Positions 32,564-40,982 of a DNA stretch of 64,000 nucleotides are shown piece after piece. Both the position numbers and the translations under genes were made by a program. How positions within the stretch are numbered: position 1 is the first letter of the stretch; each line of letters starts with the position of its first letter. The notes under the pieces were generated by a model. The model saw nothing but the letters and a program-made list of their open reading frames with translations, was not told where the DNA came from and ran no database searches. Source of the stretch: Acidobacteriota bacterium (GTDB taxonomy: Bacteria > Acidobacteriota > Vicinamibacteria > Vicinamibacterales > UBA2999); assembly GCA_020851565.1 (NCBI GenBank), contig JADZCN010000113.1, positions 1 to 64,000 on the forward strand, read 5' to 3'.

Positions 32564-33273
32564 TGGGGACAGTCCCTGTGACAAATGTAAAGGGGGACAG
32601 TCCCCTGTTGAACAGGCGGCAGATTCTGCAACGGCTCGGGGCGGCGTCGCTCGCCGCCGGATTCGTCTGGACGGGCGACGAGGTGGCGGCGGCGAGCGAT
32701 CTGGCGCAGGCCGCGCGCGCGGCCGCCAAGCCCGCGGCGCCGTACGCGCCGAAATTCTTCACCGCGCACGAGTGGGAAACCGTCCGCGGGCTGGTGGACC
32801 TCATCATCCCGCGCGACGAGCGATCGGGAAGCGCCACCGACGCCGGGGTGCCGGAGTTCATGGACTTCATCCTGGGCGACGAGCCACGCGGCGCCGAGGA
32901 GACGCCGCGGCAGACCGCGATGCGCGGCGGGCTCGCCTGGATCGACCTCGAGTGTCACCGCCGATTCGACAAGACGTTCGTCGCGTGCACGGAAGCCGAG
33001 CGCACGGCGTTGCTCGACGACATCTCCACGCCGCCGCCACCAGGGCCCGCCAGCAGCCTGGAAGCAGGCCCCGACGAGACACCCGTGCTGCCGGTCCTCT
33101 CGCATGGCCGCGCGTTCTTCGCCAGCTTCCGCGATCTCACCGCCACGGGCTTCTGGACGACGAAGATGGGGATGGAGGACCTGCAGTACGTGGGCAACCG
33201 CTACGTCGCGGAGTGGAACGGCTGCCCGGACGAACAGCTGAAGAGGCTGGGAGTCAGCTACCCGGACGCGTGA
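32563..33273 (+). CDS. subunit 3 (pair 3), N-terminus built from a repeat
   Basis: A 236-residue gluconate-2-dehydrogenase-subunit-3 family protein. The ATG overlaps the GMC stop and has GGAGG at the right distance, but the first 14 or so codons (GTVPVTNVKGDSPL) are encoded by the palindromic repeat. A Tat-like signal follows: NRRQILQRLGAASLAAGFVWTG. A TTG at 32608 would start right before this signal. Core family segments are VRGLVDLIIPRDERSGSATDAGVPEFMDFIL and TATGFWTTKMGMEDLQYVGN. It should escort the preceding GMC subunit. Whether the repeat-coded extension slows export is an open point. Confidence 0.85.
   Translation: MGTVPVTNVKGDSPLLNRRQILQRLGAASLAAGFVWTGDEVAAASDLAQAARAAAKPAAPYAPKFFTAHEWETVRGLVDLIIPRDERSGSATDAGVPEFMDFILGDEPRGAEETPRQTAMRGGLAWIDLECHRRFDKTFVACTEAERTALLDDISTPPPPGPASSLEAGPDETPVLPVLSHGRAFFASFRDLTATGFWTTKMGMEDLQYVGNRYVAEWNGCPDEQLKRLGVSYPDA
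32564..32605. repeat. GGGAC-type palindromes, copy C (double)
   Basis: Two palindromes in tandem: GGGACAGTCCC with the tail TGTGACAAATGTAAAGG (32566-32592), then GGGGACAGTCCCC (32593-32605). Palindrome and tail match copy A at 20.5 kb closely. The repeat is in frame inside the subunit-3 gene directly after its start codon. Confidence 0.85.
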
Positions 33274-33332
33274 ACACGTGAAACCACGAGGACACGCAGG
33301 CGGAACGAAGACCGATTGCGGTTGACGACGCC

Positions 33333-34529
33333 CTATCTCGCCGCCACGGCGGCGGGCCGTGGCCGGAACGACACGGCGAACACCACGAGGATCACGGCCG
33401 CCCCCATCGCGGGCACCAGCCAGATGCCCCGCCAGTCGTGCCCGCCGCCCGCCAGGGCGTACGCGTCCACGACGCGCCCCGAGACGAACGCACCGATGAA
33501 ATAGCCGACGCCGTTGGTCACGAAGTTCAGCAGCCCCTGCGCCGCGGCGCGCACGCGCTCGCCCGCGCGCTCGTCCGTGTAGATCTGCCCCGCGACGAAG
33601 AAGAAGTCGTAGCAGACGCCGTGCAGCAGGATGCCCGCATAGAGCAGCCACATGCCCTCGCCCGGGTTCCCGAAGGCGAACGCCACGTATCGCAGCGCCC
33701 ACGCCGCCATGCCGACGAGCATGATGCGCTTGATCCCGAGCCGCACGAGCAGGACCGGCAGCACCAGCATGAAGCCGATCTCGCTCATCTGGCCGAACGT
33801 CTGGATGAACGCCGCCTGCGGCACGCCGATCTCGTTCAGGAACGGGTTGGTGAACGCGTAGTAGAACTGCAGCGGCACGCACAGCAGGAACGAGCCGGCG
33901 ACGAACACGGCGAACGCGCGGTCGCGGAGGAGCTGCAGTGCGTCGAGGCCCAGCACGTCCCGCATCGACACCGCGGCACCCGCAGCGCGCGGGGGCGTGT
34001 GCGGCAGCGTGAGCGCATAGACGGCCATCACCGCGGATGCGGCCGCGGCCAGCTGCATCGGCACCGCCAGGGCGTCGGCCTCGAGCACCCTCCCGACCAG
34101 CACGCCCGCGACAATCCATCCGATGGTGCCGAGCACCCGAATGGGCGGGAAATCGCGCTTGGGATCGGCCACGTGGTGGAACGCCACCGCATTGGTCAGC
34201 GACAGCGTGGGCATGTAGCAGAGTGAGTAGGCGATGAGCAACGGGTAGAAGGCAGACCACTCCGTCTGAAGCGAGACCGCCCACATCAGCGCGGCGCCGA
34301 CGAAGTGCAGCCCCGCCAGCAGCCTCTCCGAGGCGAAGAACCGATCCGCGACGATGCCCAGGAAGAAGGGCGATACGAGCGCGGCGATCGCCGTCGCGCC
34401 GTAGGCCAGCCCCACCTGGGCGCCGGAGAATCCCAGCGTCTGGCCCAGGTAGGTGCCCATCGTGACGAACCATGCCCCCCAGATGAAGTACTGGAGGAAC
34501 ATCATCCCGCCGAGCCTGGCCTTGATCAT
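33333..34529 (-). CDS. MFS transporter of the nucleoside/H+ symporter type
   Basis: A 398-residue membrane protein with about 12 helices, similar to NupG/XapB-type permeases. [26 protein letters not shown] is the characteristic first helix and loop. [22 protein letters not shown] and [24 protein letters not shown] follow in the order of the family. In several bacteria such permeases sit in sugar and keto-sugar clusters rather than nucleoside clusters. It is 15 nt downstream of the DUF1080 gene in the same direction, so the two are likely co-expressed and may bring the DUF1080 product into the cell. Confidence 0.87.
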   Translation of the reverse strand: MIKARLGGMMFLQYFIWGAWFVTMGTYLGQTLGFSGAQVGLAYGATAIAALVSPFFLGIVADRFFASERLLAGLHFVGAALMWAVSLQTEWSAFYPLLIAYSLCYMPTLSLTNAVAFHHVADPKRDFPPIRVLGTIGWIVAGVLVGRVLEADALAVPMQLAAAASAVMAVYALTLPHTPPRAAGAAVSMRDVLGLDALQLLRDRAFAVFVAGSFLLCVPLQFYYAFTNPFLNEIGVPQAAFIQTFGQMSEIGFMLVLPVLLVRLGIKRIMLVGMAAWALRYVAFAFGNPGEGMWLLYAGILLHGVCYDFFFVAGQIYTDERAGERVRAAAQGLLNFVTNGVGYFIGAFVSGRVVDAYALAGGGHDWRGIWLVPAMGAAVILVVFAVSFRPRPAAVAAR

Positions 34530-34544
34530 GCCGGACCGGCAGCC

Positions 34545-35285
34545 TCAGGCCGAGCGCGCGGGCAGCTCGCGGATACGCATGTTGCGGAACGCCAGCGCGC
34601 CGGCATGATCACCCTGGAGCGCAAGGTGCCCGCGCGGGCTCTTGCCGAAGTTCGGCCACTTGTTGAACTTGCTCGCCGCCACCTTCGCGTTCCAGTCCGC
34701 GCCCCCCAGCTCGAACTCGAGCAGCTTGACGCCGTTCAGCCAGTGCTCCACGTGCGGGCCGCGCGCGACGATCCGCGTGTGGTTCCACTCGCCCACGGGC
34801 TTCAGATGCCCGGCCGGCGACGGATAGAGCGCGTAGCAGGCGCCCGCGCACGTCAGCCGCGTCTTGTTGTCGGCGCCCTTGATGTCGTCCAGCAGCTGGT
34901 ACTCGGGCGCGCTCCAGTAGATACGCGTGTACTCCTCGGTGCCGCGGTAGAAGATGCCGCTGTTACCGGCCTCGCCGATTCTCCACTCCAGCTCGAGCTC
35001 GAAGTCGGCGAACTGATCCCTGGAGATGAGATCCCCCACCTCGCCGTCCTTGCTGAGCACGCCGTCGGCGAGGCGCCAGCCGGTGGGCACGGTGTCCGAC
35101 TTGAAACCGCGCCACGCGTCGATCGACGCGCTGCCGATCAGCATCCGCCAGCCGCCGCCCTGAGAGCCGCCGCCACCGTCCTGTCCCGCACGCGCGTGCG
35201 CAATGTCACCGCGACGGCCGCCCGCCAGCGGCCCCAGGACGAGGCCTCCCGCCACCATCACGTGCCAGTCACGCCGGGTCATCAT
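34545..35285 (-). CDS. exported DUF1080 protein (3-keto-disaccharide hydrolase type)
   Basis: A 246-residue protein with an N-terminal Tat-like signal (MTRRDWHVMVAGGLVLG). The domain is a concanavalin-like sandwich: WRGFKSDTVPTGWRLADGVLSKDGEVGDLISRDQFADFELELEWRIG and NSGIFYRGTEEYTRIYWSAPEYQLLDD are its hallmark segments. The family is known as the 3-keto-disaccharide hydrolase domain; members cleave 3-keto-glycosides. That fits a setting with three GMC dehydrogenase pairs that could make the 3-keto substrate. It is the first gene of a two-gene unit with an NupG-like permease. The ATG pair at 35280-35285 gives the best signal peptide. Confidence 0.88.
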   Translation of the reverse strand: MMTRRDWHVMVAGGLVLGPLAGGRRGDIAHARAGQDGGGGSQGGGWRMLIGSASIDAWRGFKSDTVPTGWRLADGVLSKDGEVGDLISRDQFADFELELEWRIGEAGNSGIFYRGTEEYTRIYWSAPEYQLLDDIKGADNKTRLTCAGACYALYPSPAGHLKPVGEWNHTRIVARGPHVEHWLNGVKLLEFELGGADWNAKVAASKFNKWPNFGKSPRGHLALQGDHAGALAFRNMRIRELPARSA

Positions 35286-35443
35286 GCCGCCCCCCTCGAT
35301 GTCGGCCGACATTAGCACACGGGATTGGCGTCCACGAACGGCTGGTGCCGAGGTCCGCTCAACGCGCCGTGGGGCGAGGCCTCGTCCCACGAGATGTCCC
35401 CCGAGAATCGGTCCTCCACCGCCCGCCGGCCGGAAGGCGTGGC

Positions 35444-37897
35444 ATGCTGGACCGGTCCATGGCCCTGGCCCACGACTTCCGCATCGCGTTCCGTCAGCTT
35501 CGACGCGCCCCCGGCTTCACCGCGGCGGCCGTGTCCACGCTGGCCCTGGCCATCGGCGCAGCCACCGTGATGTTCAGCGCCGTGCAGGCCGTGCTGCTGC
35601 GCCCGATCCCAATCGCGTCGCCCGGCTCCCTGGTCGTCGCGTGGGGCTCGAACCCGAGGCTCACCGCCGGCGTCATCGAGCTCTCCTACCTGGACGTGGC
35701 GGATCTCGGGCGTGAGAGCCGCACGCTGGCCCGCGCCGCCGCCGTCGGCGCCTCGCCCTGGCCAACCGTCCTGGACGGCGCCGGCGAACCGCTGAAGCTC
35801 GCGGCCACAGGGGTGTCGGGATCCTTCTTCGACACGCTGGGCGCCGCGGCTCACCTCGGGCGCCCTATCGGCCCGGACGATGACCAGCCCGGCGCGCCAT
35901 CGGTGGTGGTCCTGAGCCACGACCTCTGGACGGGACGCTTCGGCGGCGACACCGCCATCGTCGGCCGCAGCATCACGCTGGACGGGGAGCCGTCGCGCGT
36001 CATCGGCGTGATGCCCGCGGGCTTCGACTTTCCCCGAGGCACCGACCTGTGGACGCCGGCTGTCCCGGTGATTGCCTCGCCGGACGAAGGCTGGAGAACA
36101 AAGGCGCTTCGTTCCGTGGGTGTCTTCTACCTCCTTGGCCGGATGCGCGAGGGCGCAGACGAGGCCGCGCTCGCGGGCGAGCTCTCGGGAATAGCGCGAC
36201 GCGTGCAGGGCGAGGCCGGCGGGCCCACGTTCGACATCGTCTCGACGCCGTTTGCGGATCACTACTACGGCCCGGCGCGCCCGGCACTCTGGACGGCCCT
36301 CGCCGCGGTGGCCGTGCTGCTGCTCATCGCCTGTGCCAACGTGTCGGGGCTGATGCTGACGCGAGCGGCCCTCCGCGCCCGTGACAGCGCCGTTCGCATG
36401 GCCCTCGGCGCCACGCGGGCGGCCATCGCGCGGCAGTGGGCCATCGAGGCGCTGCTGCTTGCGCTGGCGGGTGGTGCCGCCGGATGGCTGGCCGCCGCGT
36501 GGGCGATGGACGGCCTGGTCGCGCTGGCGCCGGACGGTGTGCCGGGGTTGAGCGACGCCGCGCTCAACGCCACGGTCGCTGTCGTGAGCCTGATCGTCGT
36601 CGGCGCGGCCGCCCTCATCTGCAGCGTGGGTCCGATGCGCCAGGCGGGCGGCACTTCCCCCGTGGAGACACTGGCGGATGGCGGGCGCACGACCACGGCA
36701 CGGCGCTCGCTCGCCACGCGCGCCACGCTCCAGGTGGCGCAGACCGCCCTGGCCGTCGTGCTGCTGGTGTCGGCCGGGCTCGTCGTGCGGAGCTTCTCGA
36801 CGTTGAGTGCCGTGGATCTCGGGTTCGATCCGGATAGCACGCTCACGCTCGCCGTCGAGCCGCGCACAGACCAGCGCCCGGCCAACGAGTGGATGCGCGA
36901 TCTCCTCGCCCGGGCCTCGGGCCTGCCGGGTGTGGAGGCGGCAGGCGCCGTCTACCTGCGCCCGCTGGCGCTCGGGCCCATCGGCCAGGGCACGATGGTG
37001 ACGCTCGAGGGGCAGCCCGAAACCGACGAGGCGGCGCGCGCGAACCCAATCCTCAACTACCAGGTGGCCACGCCGGGTTACTTCGAGGCGATGCGCATCC
37101 GCCTGCTGCGCGGGCGCACGTTCATGGCGGAGGACACTGCCACTTCGCCGCGAGTCACCATCGTCAGTGAGAGCACGGCCGCGCGGCTGTGGCCCGGCCA
37201 GGACCCCATCGGCCGGCGGCTGCGCACTTCCACCTTCGAGTTCGGAACGGGCCGCAAGGCCTGGCGCGAAGTGGTGGGCGTGGTGAGCGACGTCCGCTAT
37301 CGCGGGCTGCGGGAGGTGCAGCTCGACATGTACGACCCGGCCGCGCAGACGCCGATGCCGGCCACCGACCTGGTGCTGCGAACCAGCGTCGCCCCCCTGT
37401 CGGTGCTGGCGGCCGTCGAGCGCGAAGCGCGCGCGATGGATCCCCGCGTCATCATCAGCCGCGTCGCCACGCTCGACGCCATCGTCACGCGCGCGCGGGC
37501 GCCGTGGCGATTCTCGGCGTGGATGTTCTCGCTGTTCGCGATGCTCGCCTTCGGGTTGTCCACCGTGGGCCTGGCCGGGCTGGTCGCGCTCGACGTCGCC
37601 AACCGCCGCGAGGAGTTCGCCATTCGATCCGCACTGGGGGCTGCCGGCCGCACCATCGTGCACGGCGTGATGCGCGTCGCCCTGGCGCGCGTGGTGGCCG
37701 GCGTTGCTCTCGGCCTGGCTCTCTCGCTGGCTGCGACGCGCGCACTCGCGGCGCTGCTCGTCGGCGTCACGTCCACCGACTGGCCGACGTATGGCGCCGT
37801 GGTCTCAGCCGTGCTGGTGGTGACCCTTCTCGCCAGCTGGATGCCCGCGCGCCACGCGGTGGCATCGAGCCCGCTGGCGCTGCTGCGCCGGGAGTAG
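35444..37897 (+). CDS. ADOP-family ABC-type permease (MacB/FtsX double permease)
   Basis: An 817-residue membrane protein with two MacB-type periplasmic core domains and two FtsX permease modules. FRQLRRAPGFTAAAVSTLALAIGAATVMFSAVQAVLLRPIP is the typical N-terminal helix and start of the first core domain. LIACANVSGLMLTRAALRARDSAVRMALGA marks the first FtsX module, and LVALDVANRREEFAIRSALGA plus the last helices the second. Such duplicated orphan permeases are expanded in acidobacteria and have no ATPase gene beside them, as here. The ATG at 35444 has GGAAGG upstream. Its stop codon overlaps the -10 box of the next gene. Confidence 0.9.
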   Translation: MLDRSMALAHDFRIAFRQLRRAPGFTAAAVSTLALAIGAATVMFSAVQAVLLRPIPIASPGSLVVAWGSNPRLTAGVIELSYLDVADLGRESRTLARAAAVGASPWPTVLDGAGEPLKLAATGVSGSFFDTLGAAAHLGRPIGPDDDQPGAPSVVVLSHDLWTGRFGGDTAIVGRSITLDGEPSRVIGVMPAGFDFPRGTDLWTPAVPVIASPDEGWRTKALRSVGVFYLLGRMREGADEAALAGELSGIARRVQGEAGGPTFDIVSTPFADHYYGPARPALWTALAAVAVLLLIACANVSGLMLTRAALRARDSAVRMALGATRAAIARQWAIEALLLALAGGAAGWLAAAWAMDGLVALAPDGVPGLSDAALNATVAVVSLIVVGAAALICSVGPMRQAGGTSPVETLADGGRTTTARRSLATRATLQVAQTALAVVLLVSAGLVVRSFSTLSAVDLGFDPDSTLTLAVEPRTDQRPANEWMRDLLARASGLPGVEAAGAVYLRPLALGPIGQGTMVTLEGQPETDEAARANPILNYQVATPGYFEAMRIRLLRGRTFMAEDTATSPRVTIVSESTAARLWPGQDPIGRRLRTSTFEFGTGRKAWREVVGVVSDVRYRGLREVQLDMYDPAAQTPMPATDLVLRTSVAPLSVLAAVEREARAMDPRVIISRVATLDAIVTRARAPWRFSAWMFSLFAMLAFGLSTVGLAGLVALDVANRREEFAIRSALGAAGRTIVHGVMRVALARVVAGVALGLALSLAATRALAALLVGVTSTDWPTYGAVVSAVLVVTLLASWMPARHAVASSPLALLRRE

Positions 37898-37900
37898 AAT
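37895..37900 (+). promoter_or_regulatory. -10-like box overlapping the permease stop codon
   Basis: TAGAAT followed by CCCACG begins with the TAG stop of the permease gene. The next start codon is about 30 nt downstream. The match is to the -10 hexamer only. Confidence 0.35.
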
Positions 37901-37930
37901 CCCACGCGCAGGCGATCAACGGCAGAACCT

Positions 37931-39349
37931 ATGCGTATGAGACAGTTGGCACACGTCGCGGCACTGGCGTGCGTGTCGGCGATGGCCGTGTCCCCCACCG
38001 TGGGCGCCCAGAGCACGCGGCTGGCGCTGATGCGACCCGAGGTGCTCACGGCGAGCTGCCCGTGGCAGGGATGCGATCCGGGCCCCGCACGCCTCATCGA
38101 GGTCGACGTCGAGGGCGCACGCATCGAATCGGTTCGCCGCGTGCCCATCGAGCGCGGCGAGACACCTCTACTGGCTGCGACCGCCGAAGGACGCTACCTG
38201 GTGTGGCTGGGGTCGGAAGAGCCATCCGGCTATCCGCCGGTGAACCTGACCGTCCACGACCGTGTCACCGGCACGACCACCGTGGTCCACCGGCAGGCCC
38301 CGCCGGGCTCGTACGTCCGCAGCTACCGGATCGTGGCCCACCCCACCGAGACACGCGTGTTCGCGCGGCTCTATCACCCGCCGACCATCGACGCCAGCAC
38401 CAGCGGGCTCAAGGGGCTCGACGTCGGCGGCGAGTTCCAGACCTTCCACGGGATCACGGCCGATGGCCGCGTGGCGCTGATCAGCCGGGACGACGCCTAC
38501 ATGGGCTACCGCGTCGACACCGCCACCGGCGCCATCCTCGGCGAGCTCACCGGACGCCAGTTCGCCAGCCCGTGGGCCATCTCTGTGGACGGCGCGCACG
38601 TCTACGCGCACGCGTATCGTTACGAGGGCCTCGCCAGGTTCCAGGTCTTCACGCGCTACGACGCGGCAACCGGAAGCGTCCTCTCGGAACGGGAGTATCC
38701 CATCGATCCCTGGGATTTCGAGTTCGTGCGCCGCCTCGACCTGGACCCTCGCACGGGCCGCGTCTACGTGGACATCGGCGGCGGCCGATACCGCGTGCTC
38801 CACCCGGACTCGCTGGAGCGCATCGGCCTCGTGGCCACACCCCTGCCGCCGCTGCCGCCCTTGGAGCCCTACCCGGGTGCGGCCGTCACGGGTCAGCTGG
38901 TCTTCGATCCGCACCATCCACGGGCCTTCCTGCTGGCGAACCGCAGGATGCGGCCCGAGACCAGCGACCGCGGCGTGTCACGCATCGACATCGTGGACAC
39001 GAACACGCTGGCGCTCGTGGGCGGCGCCGATCTGGGCATGGAAGTCGGACCGACGGAGTTGGTGGTCGTCCCTCGACCTCCCGCACCAGCCGCGCTGTCG
39101 GCGTCGGTGACCGGCTCACGCGTCACGCTGCAATGGACGCCTGGCACTCGACCGGGGCAGGCCACGGGGTTCCGGATCGAGGCCGGCTCCCAGCCGGGCC
39201 TGTCGAACCTCGCCACCTTCACCACCGGGGTCGTCCCGGAGCACGCCGTCGACGGCGTGCCGGCGGGCACCTACTACATCCGCGTGCGTGCCGTGAACTG
39301 GGGAGGGCTGAGCGAGGCGTCGCCAGAGACCGTCGTGACGGTGCCATAG
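37931..39349 (+). CDS. exported beta-propeller-like protein with a fibronectin III domain
   Basis: A 472-residue secreted protein. The signal peptide covers about 1-26 (ending VGAQ). The middle (about 30-375) has repeated strands such as RVYVDIGGGRYRVLHPDS, AISVDGAHVYAHAYRYEG and RIDIVDTNTLALVGGADLG, suggesting a six- or seven-bladed propeller. The last 90 residues are a fibronectin type III domain (LSASVTGSRVTLQWTPG ... YYIRVRAVNWGGLSEASPETVVTV). No catalytic motif is visible. A role in binding at the surface is likely but unproven. A second ATG two codons in is equally possible. Confidence 0.78.
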   Translation: MRMRQLAHVAALACVSAMAVSPTVGAQSTRLALMRPEVLTASCPWQGCDPGPARLIEVDVEGARIESVRRVPIERGETPLLAATAEGRYLVWLGSEEPSGYPPVNLTVHDRVTGTTTVVHRQAPPGSYVRSYRIVAHPTETRVFARLYHPPTIDASTSGLKGLDVGGEFQTFHGITADGRVALISRDDAYMGYRVDTATGAILGELTGRQFASPWAISVDGAHVYAHAYRYEGLARFQVFTRYDAATGSVLSEREYPIDPWDFEFVRRLDLDPRTGRVYVDIGGGRYRVLHPDSLERIGLVATPLPPLPPLEPYPGAAVTGQLVFDPHHPRAFLLANRRMRPETSDRGVSRIDIVDTNTLALVGGADLGMEVGPTELVVVPRPPAPAALSASVTGSRVTLQWTPGTRPGQATGFRIEAGSQPGLSNLATFTTGVVPEHAVDGVPAGTYYIRVRAVNWGGLSEASPETVVTVP

Positions 39350-39648
39350 GATTGCCGCGTGAATCGGGTTTCACGGGCGACTCTTCCCTGTTCGCAACCC
39401 TCGCGCTCGGGCAAGGCCGGCGCCGACTGGACGAACGCCATTGGTCAATCCGGCCACCGTCCCGACGCCGGAGTCGGCCGGCCGACACCGGGCTCGCACG
39501 CCCCCGGGGGACCTCCGCGCGAACATCAAACGATTCGGGCCGGAAAACCGCGGCCACCTGCCACCCGCTGTACCAGGCCCCGACTGGCACCGCCGTTGCT
39601 GTGGAGCGGGGGCGTCACCCGAATCCGGTGGCGCAGGAGGCACAGAAG
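39350..39648 (+). other. intergenic region before the flagellar section
   Basis: Nearly 300 nt without a convincing gene. A weak hairpin, CGTGAA with TTCACG around 6 nt, lies at 39358-39375, just after the fibronectin-domain gene, and may end that transcript. A sigma-54 promoter lies near the right end. Apart from these nothing recognisable was seen. Confidence 0.5.
39585..39600 (+). promoter_or_regulatory. sigma-54 promoter of the EF-hand gene
   Basis: TGGCACCGCCGTTGCT matches the -24/-12 consensus TGGCAC-N5-TTGCT with GG and GC exactly 12 nt apart. Transcription should start near 39611, leaving about 38 nt before the ATG with an AGGAGG ribosome site. Confidence 0.75.
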
Positions 39649-40125
39649 ATGGCCGTGACATCGACAACCGGGCTCGGAGCGGTCCAGCAGCTGGCGGACT
39701 CGCTCGTCGGCCGGTTCGACGCGAACAACGACGGGCAGCTGAGCAGGGAGGAATTCTCGGGGCTGCTCGGCGAGCTGATGGGATCGATGCGCGAGGTGCG
39801 CATCCACCAGGGCGAGGGCGACAGCGGGACGGTGAAGTTCGAGGGTTTCGACTTCGGGCGCCCGCAGGACCCGCAGAAGTCGGCCAAGGATGCCTTCGCC
39901 AAGATCGCGCGCGAGATCGGCTCGATGCCGCTCACGAAGGCCGAGGCCGAAACATGGTTCAACACGCACGTCAAAAGCGCGTTCGAGGCGCTCGGTCACA
40001 AGGTGAACTGGGTGGAGGGCGACAAGTTCTCGTTCACCAATTGGCAGGGGACCTACACCGTGGACTTCGTCCGGGGCGCCGACGGCCCGGATCCCGCGCT
40101 GTGGTGGGGGGCCGACGCGGCCTAG
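39649..40125 (+). CDS. EF-hand protein at the head of the flagellar region
   Basis: A 158-residue soluble protein without signal peptide. VGRFDANNDGQLSREEFSGLLGEL (about 23-46) is one good EF-hand loop with Asp, Asn, Asp, Gln and the final Glu in place, so it should bind calcium. No second canonical loop is visible. The C-terminal part (KAEAETWFNTHVKSAFEALGHKVNWVEGDKFSFTNWQGTYTVDFVRG) is rich in aromatic residues and not recognised. A strong sigma-54 promoter and its position right before the flagellar regulators suggest expression together with the flagellum. It could be a calcium-responsive or secreted flagellar accessory, but this is inference. Confidence 0.75.
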   Translation: MAVTSTTGLGAVQQLADSLVGRFDANNDGQLSREEFSGLLGELMGSMREVRIHQGEGDSGTVKFEGFDFGRPQDPQKSAKDAFAKIAREIGSMPLTKAEAETWFNTHVKSAFEALGHKVNWVEGDKFSFTNWQGTYTVDFVRGADGPDPALWWGADAA

Positions 40126-40135
40126 CCGGTTACTG

Positions 40136-40196
40136 AAAGAGCCGGCAACCTGAAGGCGCAAGACAGGAGCCGGACTGTCCGGTCGCCGGTGTCCGG
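40136..40196 (+). ncRNA. weak candidate c-di-GMP (GEMM-like) RNA element
   Basis: Between the EF-hand gene and the kinase gene, GCCGGCAACC is followed by GCGCAAGAC and then GGTCGCCGGTGTCCGG, in the order of the GEMM pieces GGCAAACC, GACGCAAAGC and GGTAGCCGGGTTACCG. CCGGC can pair with GCCGG across the element, and CCGGAC-T-GTCCGG is a perfect inverted repeat inside it. The A-rich core and the tetraloop of real GEMM RNAs are incomplete, so this may be chance in GC-rich DNA. Confidence 0.22.
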
Positions 40197-40256
40197 ATCC
40201 CGCCCGGTGCGACGAGCGCACGAAAACCGCCCCACCCATGGTACCGTGTGAACTCC

Positions 40257-40982
40257 GTGGGTGAACAGTCCCGGCCGCCGGCCGCCGACGCCGCGTCCAT
40301 CGCGTGGCTCGAGCGGGTGAACCGCCTCTCGCTGGTCTCACGTCTCGTCACGAGCACCATGCACGACATGAACAACGCGCTGCAGGTGATCGGCGGCGGC
40401 GTGGAGCTCCTCCAGATGGAGCAGGCCGACGTGGGGGCCGTGAGCCGCGCGATTGGCGGCAAGGCCGAGCGGGTGATGGTGCTGGTCCACGACCTGTCGC
40501 GATTCGTGCGCGACCAGGGCGGGGCGCCGGAGCCCGTCGAGCTGCGCGGGCTGGCGGAGCAGGCGCTGACGCTCCGCCAGTTCCCCTTTGCCCGGCTCCG
40601 CGCCACGCGAACGCTCCTGGGGGATCCCACCACCGTGCATGCGGTCCGGCGCGAGCTGCTGCAGGTGCTCCTGAATCTGCTGGTGAACGCGGAACTCGCG
40701 CTGGCCGGCGTCCCGTCTCCCGAAGTGCGCGTGGTCGTTGCCGCATGCGGAGACGGGGCCGCGCTCTCGGTGGAGGACAACGGCCCCGGGGTGCCGCCCG
40801 CGTGCCGCGATGGCCTGTTCGAACGGCGGCCCCCCACGCCGGCGGGCCACTCCGACCGGCTCGGCATCGGCCTCATGGTGTCTCGCGCCCTGGTCGAACG
40901 CCAGGGCGGCGCGATCACCTACGCGCCGCGCGAGCCCACGGGCGCGGCCTTCACGCTGAAGCTGCCGGGCTCACGCCGCTGA
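40257..40982 (+). CDS. soluble histidine kinase, probable flagellar sensor
   Basis: A 241-residue histidine kinase with no membrane segment and almost no input domain. The phospho-acceptor is His36 in TSTMHDMNNALQVIGGG; the helix pair is followed by a complete ATPase domain with LLNLLVNAELAL (N box), VEDNGPGVPP (G1) and LGIGLMVSRALVERQGG (G2). It ends 12 nt inside the convergent end of a sigma-54 activator gene, its probable partner, as in FlgS/FlgR and FleS/FleR pairs. With no sensor domain it may read the assembly state of the export apparatus through protein contacts. A GTG at 40248 is an alternative start. Confidence 0.85.
   Translation: MGEQSRPPAADAASIAWLERVNRLSLVSRLVTSTMHDMNNALQVIGGGVELLQMEQADVGAVSRAIGGKAERVMVLVHDLSRFVRDQGGAPEPVELRGLAEQALTLRQFPFARLRATRTLLGDPTTVHAVRRELLQVLLNLLVNAELALAGVPSPEVRVVVAACGDGAALSVEDNGPGVPPACRDGLFERRPPTPAGHSDRLGIGLMVSRALVERQGGAITYAPREPTGAAFTLKLPGSRR

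Noticed and set aside
37189-39648. One very long reading frame across the permease, propeller and EF-hand region
   Set aside because: It reads the wrong frame of two well-supported genes; only its end (from 39649) is a real gene.
40141-40160. Fifth sigma-54 promoter before the kinase gene
   Set aside because: CGGCAACCTGAAGGC has the GG/GC spacing but lacks the TTGC element.
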